A stretch of 7,269 nt of DNA, from contig JAUVYD010000072.1 of assembly GCA_030603265.1 (NCBI GenBank), positions 1 to 7,269 on the forward strand. The letters run 5' to 3'. Of the stretch, positions 5,850 through 7,269 are shown piece by piece (position 1 is the first letter of the stretch; each line of letters starts with the position of its first letter). This DNA comes from Dehalococcoidia bacterium. GTDB lineage: Bacteria > Chloroflexota > Dehalococcoidia > GIF9 > AB-539-J10. The position numbers and the translations under genes were made by a program. Below the pieces are notes generated by a model. It worked only from the letters and a program-made list of their open reading frames with translations. It was not told where the DNA came from and did no database searches.

Positions 5850-6725
5850 ATGACTGAGGCGACGATAGGCATCATCGGCGGCAGCGGGCTCTACCAGATT
5901 GATGCGATGACGGACGTGTCCGAGGCCCAGGTTGAGACGCCCTACGGGCCACCAAGCGACGCGATTGTTCTCGGCACGCTCGAGGGGAAACGAGTAGCGT
6001 TCCTTCCACGCCACGGGCGAGGCCACCGCATCAGTCCCAGCGAGATCCCATTCAGGGCGAACATCTACGCGCTGAAGACACTCGGCGTTGAACGAATCAT
6101 CTCGGTGAACGCAGTTGGCAGTCTGAGAGAAGACATGGCTCCCATGGACATCGTCATCCCGGACCAGCTTATCGACAGGACCAGGCTGCGAGAGAACACG
6201 TTCTTCCAGGGCGGCATTGTGGCGCACATCGCGTTCGCCGAACCGTTCTGCGCAGAGTTGCGCAGCCTCGTACACGATGCGGCCTCTTCGACCGGCGCGA
6301 CTGTGCACAAAGCAGGAGTGTATGTCGCCATCGAGGGTCCCCAGTTCTCGACACGGGCGGAATCACAGCTGTACCGTGCATGGGGAGCAGATATCATTGG
6401 AATGACCGCCCTGCCTGAGGCGAAGCTGGCGCGCGAGGCAGAGATATGCTACGCGGTTGTCGCGTTCGTCACCGACTACGATTGCTGGCGCCACGATTAT
6501 GAATCAGTGACGACCGAGATGGTGCTTGAGAGCCTCCTGAAGGGTGCCGATACCGCTCGCACGATTGTCACCCGCGTGGTGAAATCCGTCCCCGACAACC
6601 GTGCCTGCGCCTGCGCGTCCGCACTGAAGGACGCCATAGTGACTCCGTCGCACATGGTTCCGGAGATGGTCAAGCAAGACCTGACGCCCATCGCAGGGCG
6701 CTATTTTGCTGACTCTTCCAGATGA
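5850..6725 (+). CDS. mtnP: S-methyl-5'-thioadenosine phosphorylase (MtnP)
   Basis: Cytosolic phosphorylase that splits methylthioadenosine with phosphate into adenine and methylthioribose-1-phosphate, the substrate of MtnA. Its 291 residues fit the PNP/MTAP family 2. Motifs in order: IGIIGGSGLY (phosphate loop, 6-15), PRHGRGHRISPSEI (53-66), NAVGSLRE (87-94), EGPQFSTRAES (162-172), MTALPEAKLAREAE (185-198), and VTDYDCW with Asp209 and Asp211, the adenine-recognising pair that separates MTAP from guanine/hypoxanthine-type phosphorylases. A Cys253-x-Cys255 pair near the C-terminus matches the CXC element described in archaeal MTAPII. The frame opens at 5775, but ATG 5850 is chosen because AGAGG lies eight bases upstream and the family begins at this point. 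The stop overlaps the start of the next gene. Confidence 0.93.
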   Translation: MTEATIGIIGGSGLYQIDAMTDVSEAQVETPYGPPSDAIVLGTLEGKRVAFLPRHGRGHRISPSEIPFRANIYALKTLGVERIISVNAVGSLREDMAPMDIVIPDQLIDRTRLRENTFFQGGIVAHIAFAEPFCAELRSLVHDAASSTGATVHKAGVYVAIEGPQFSTRAESQLYRAWGADIIGMTALPEAKLAREAEICYAVVAFVTDYDCWRHDYESVTTEMVLESLLKGADTARTIVTRVVKSVPDNRACACASALKDAIVTPSHMVPEMVKQDLTPIAGRYFADSSR

Positions 6726-7269
6726 CCGTGCAGCTTTCCTCTCACGCTCAGTGGCTGCTCCTCACCGGCCGGCCCGGAGCAGGGAAAACGACTGTTATCA
6801 GAGAAGCGGTGAAGGGACTCAACATCAGAATCGGCGGTTTCTACACGGAGGAAATCAGACACGGAGCGTCACGAACGGGCTTTCGGCTCACGACATTCGA
6901 CGGCCGAGATGTGGTCCTTGCCCACGTGGACTTCCCCGGCTCGCCGCGCGTGGGACGATACGGTGTGCACCTCGACGCAATGAAGAATGTCGCAGTTCCC
7001 TCGCTCTGCAAAGCTATGGAGAGCGCTGACCTCATCGTTGTCGATGAGATAGGCAGGATGGAACTGCTATGTCAGGAGTTCGTGGACGCACTCGGACTCG
7101 CGGCCCAGAGCGCAAAGCCTCTGTTGGGAACGATACTCAGCGCCCCCCACCCCATCGCAGATGGACTCAAGGCAAGCCCGTTTGTCCGGATTCGGGTCGT
7201 TCGACCGGAGACACGACACGTGGTACTGTCGGAACTGCGGGAATGGCTCAGAGGGATTCTGCAGTGCGA
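6722..7269 (+). CDS. THEP1-family nucleoside-triphosphatase, 3' end open
   Basis: P-loop NTPase of the THEP1 family (archaeal/bacterial relatives of human cancer-related NTPase), which hydrolyses ATP and other NTPs; the cellular role is unsettled. Walker A is GRPGAGKTT (16-24, Lys22, Thr23). The family element IGGFYTEEIRHGASRTGFRL follows, here at about 37-56, then VGRYGVHLD (77-85), and Walker B LIVVDEIGRMEL with Asp108-Glu109. The frame is open to the window end (182 codons visible), close to the usual 175-190, so only a few residues should be missing. ATG at 6722 overlaps the mtnP stop as ATGA with no clear Shine-Dalgarno, pointing to translational coupling. That linkage hints at a job in adenine or methylthioadenosine-related nucleotide metabolism, but this is inference. 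Confidence 0.88.
   Translation, partial: MTVQLSSHAQWLLLTGRPGAGKTTVIREAVKGLNIRIGGFYTEEIRHGASRTGFRLTTFDGRDVVLAHVDFPGSPRVGRYGVHLDAMKNVAVPSLCKAMESADLIVVDEIGRMELLCQEFVDALGLAAQSAKPLLGTILSAPHPIADGLKASPFVRIRVVRPETRHVVLSELREWLRGILQC

Noticed and set aside
5663..5875. N-terminal extension of the cupin to 5875 on the minus strand
   Set aside because: It would overlap the start of mtnP and reads low-complexity Arg/Gly/Trp sequence; the ATG at 5662 has a clear Shine-Dalgarno.

Overview
The window is a GC-rich, densely packed bacterial chromosome segment. It has mostly good Shine-Dalgarno sites, one TTG start and short intergenic gaps. The gene set combines an MtnA/MtnP pair, a THEP1-type NTPase, a FmdB-type zinc ribbon, a LicC-like nucleotidyltransferase and Thermotoga-like KDPG aldolase. 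This would fit a Chloroflexota (Dehalococcoidia-like) or similar deep-branching bacterium. That assignment is an impression from gene content only; there is no rRNA or other marker here. No mobile element, tRNA, rRNA or CRISPR array was seen.

Layout. (1) Bases 1-2355, plus strand: a tight four-gene run of mtnA (5' end outside the window), an FmdB-type zinc-ribbon protein, a 199-residue helical protein of unknown function, and a LicC-like nucleotidyltransferase whose reading frame is broken by one extra base near 1743-1752. (2) Bases 2352-3146, minus strand: a membrane CDP-alcohol phosphatidyltransferase that converges on the nucleotidyltransferase. The two stop codons lie inside one CTAG palindrome. 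(3) Bases 3147-3498: a 352-base spacer without a credible gene but with several stem-loops. (4) Bases 3499-5662, minus strand: a KdgF-like cupin, then eda (KDPG aldolase), then kdgK (KDG kinase), in the order of transcription. (5) Bases 5663-5849: a divergent promoter region. (6) Bases 5850-7269, plus strand: mtnP (MTA phosphorylase), overlapping by ATGA a THEP1-family NTPase that runs off the window.

Functions. MtnP and MtnA are consecutive steps of 5'-methylthioadenosine salvage (MTA to methylthioribose-1-P to methylthioribulose-1-P), but they sit about 5 kb apart in separate units. The cupin/eda/kdgK unit is the lower end of hexuronate (polyuronide) breakdown: the last two enzymes convert 2-keto-3-deoxygluconate to pyruvate and glyceraldehyde-3-phosphate. 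The nucleotidyltransferase and the CDP-alcohol phosphatidyltransferase are the two enzyme classes needed to make a phosphodiester lipid headgroup or solute through a CDP-activated intermediate. Their product cannot be read from the sequence, and the transferase has an unusual active-site motif. I see no clearly new defence or mobile system. The most unusual items are that pair, the frameshift, and the unrecognised protein beside mtnA.
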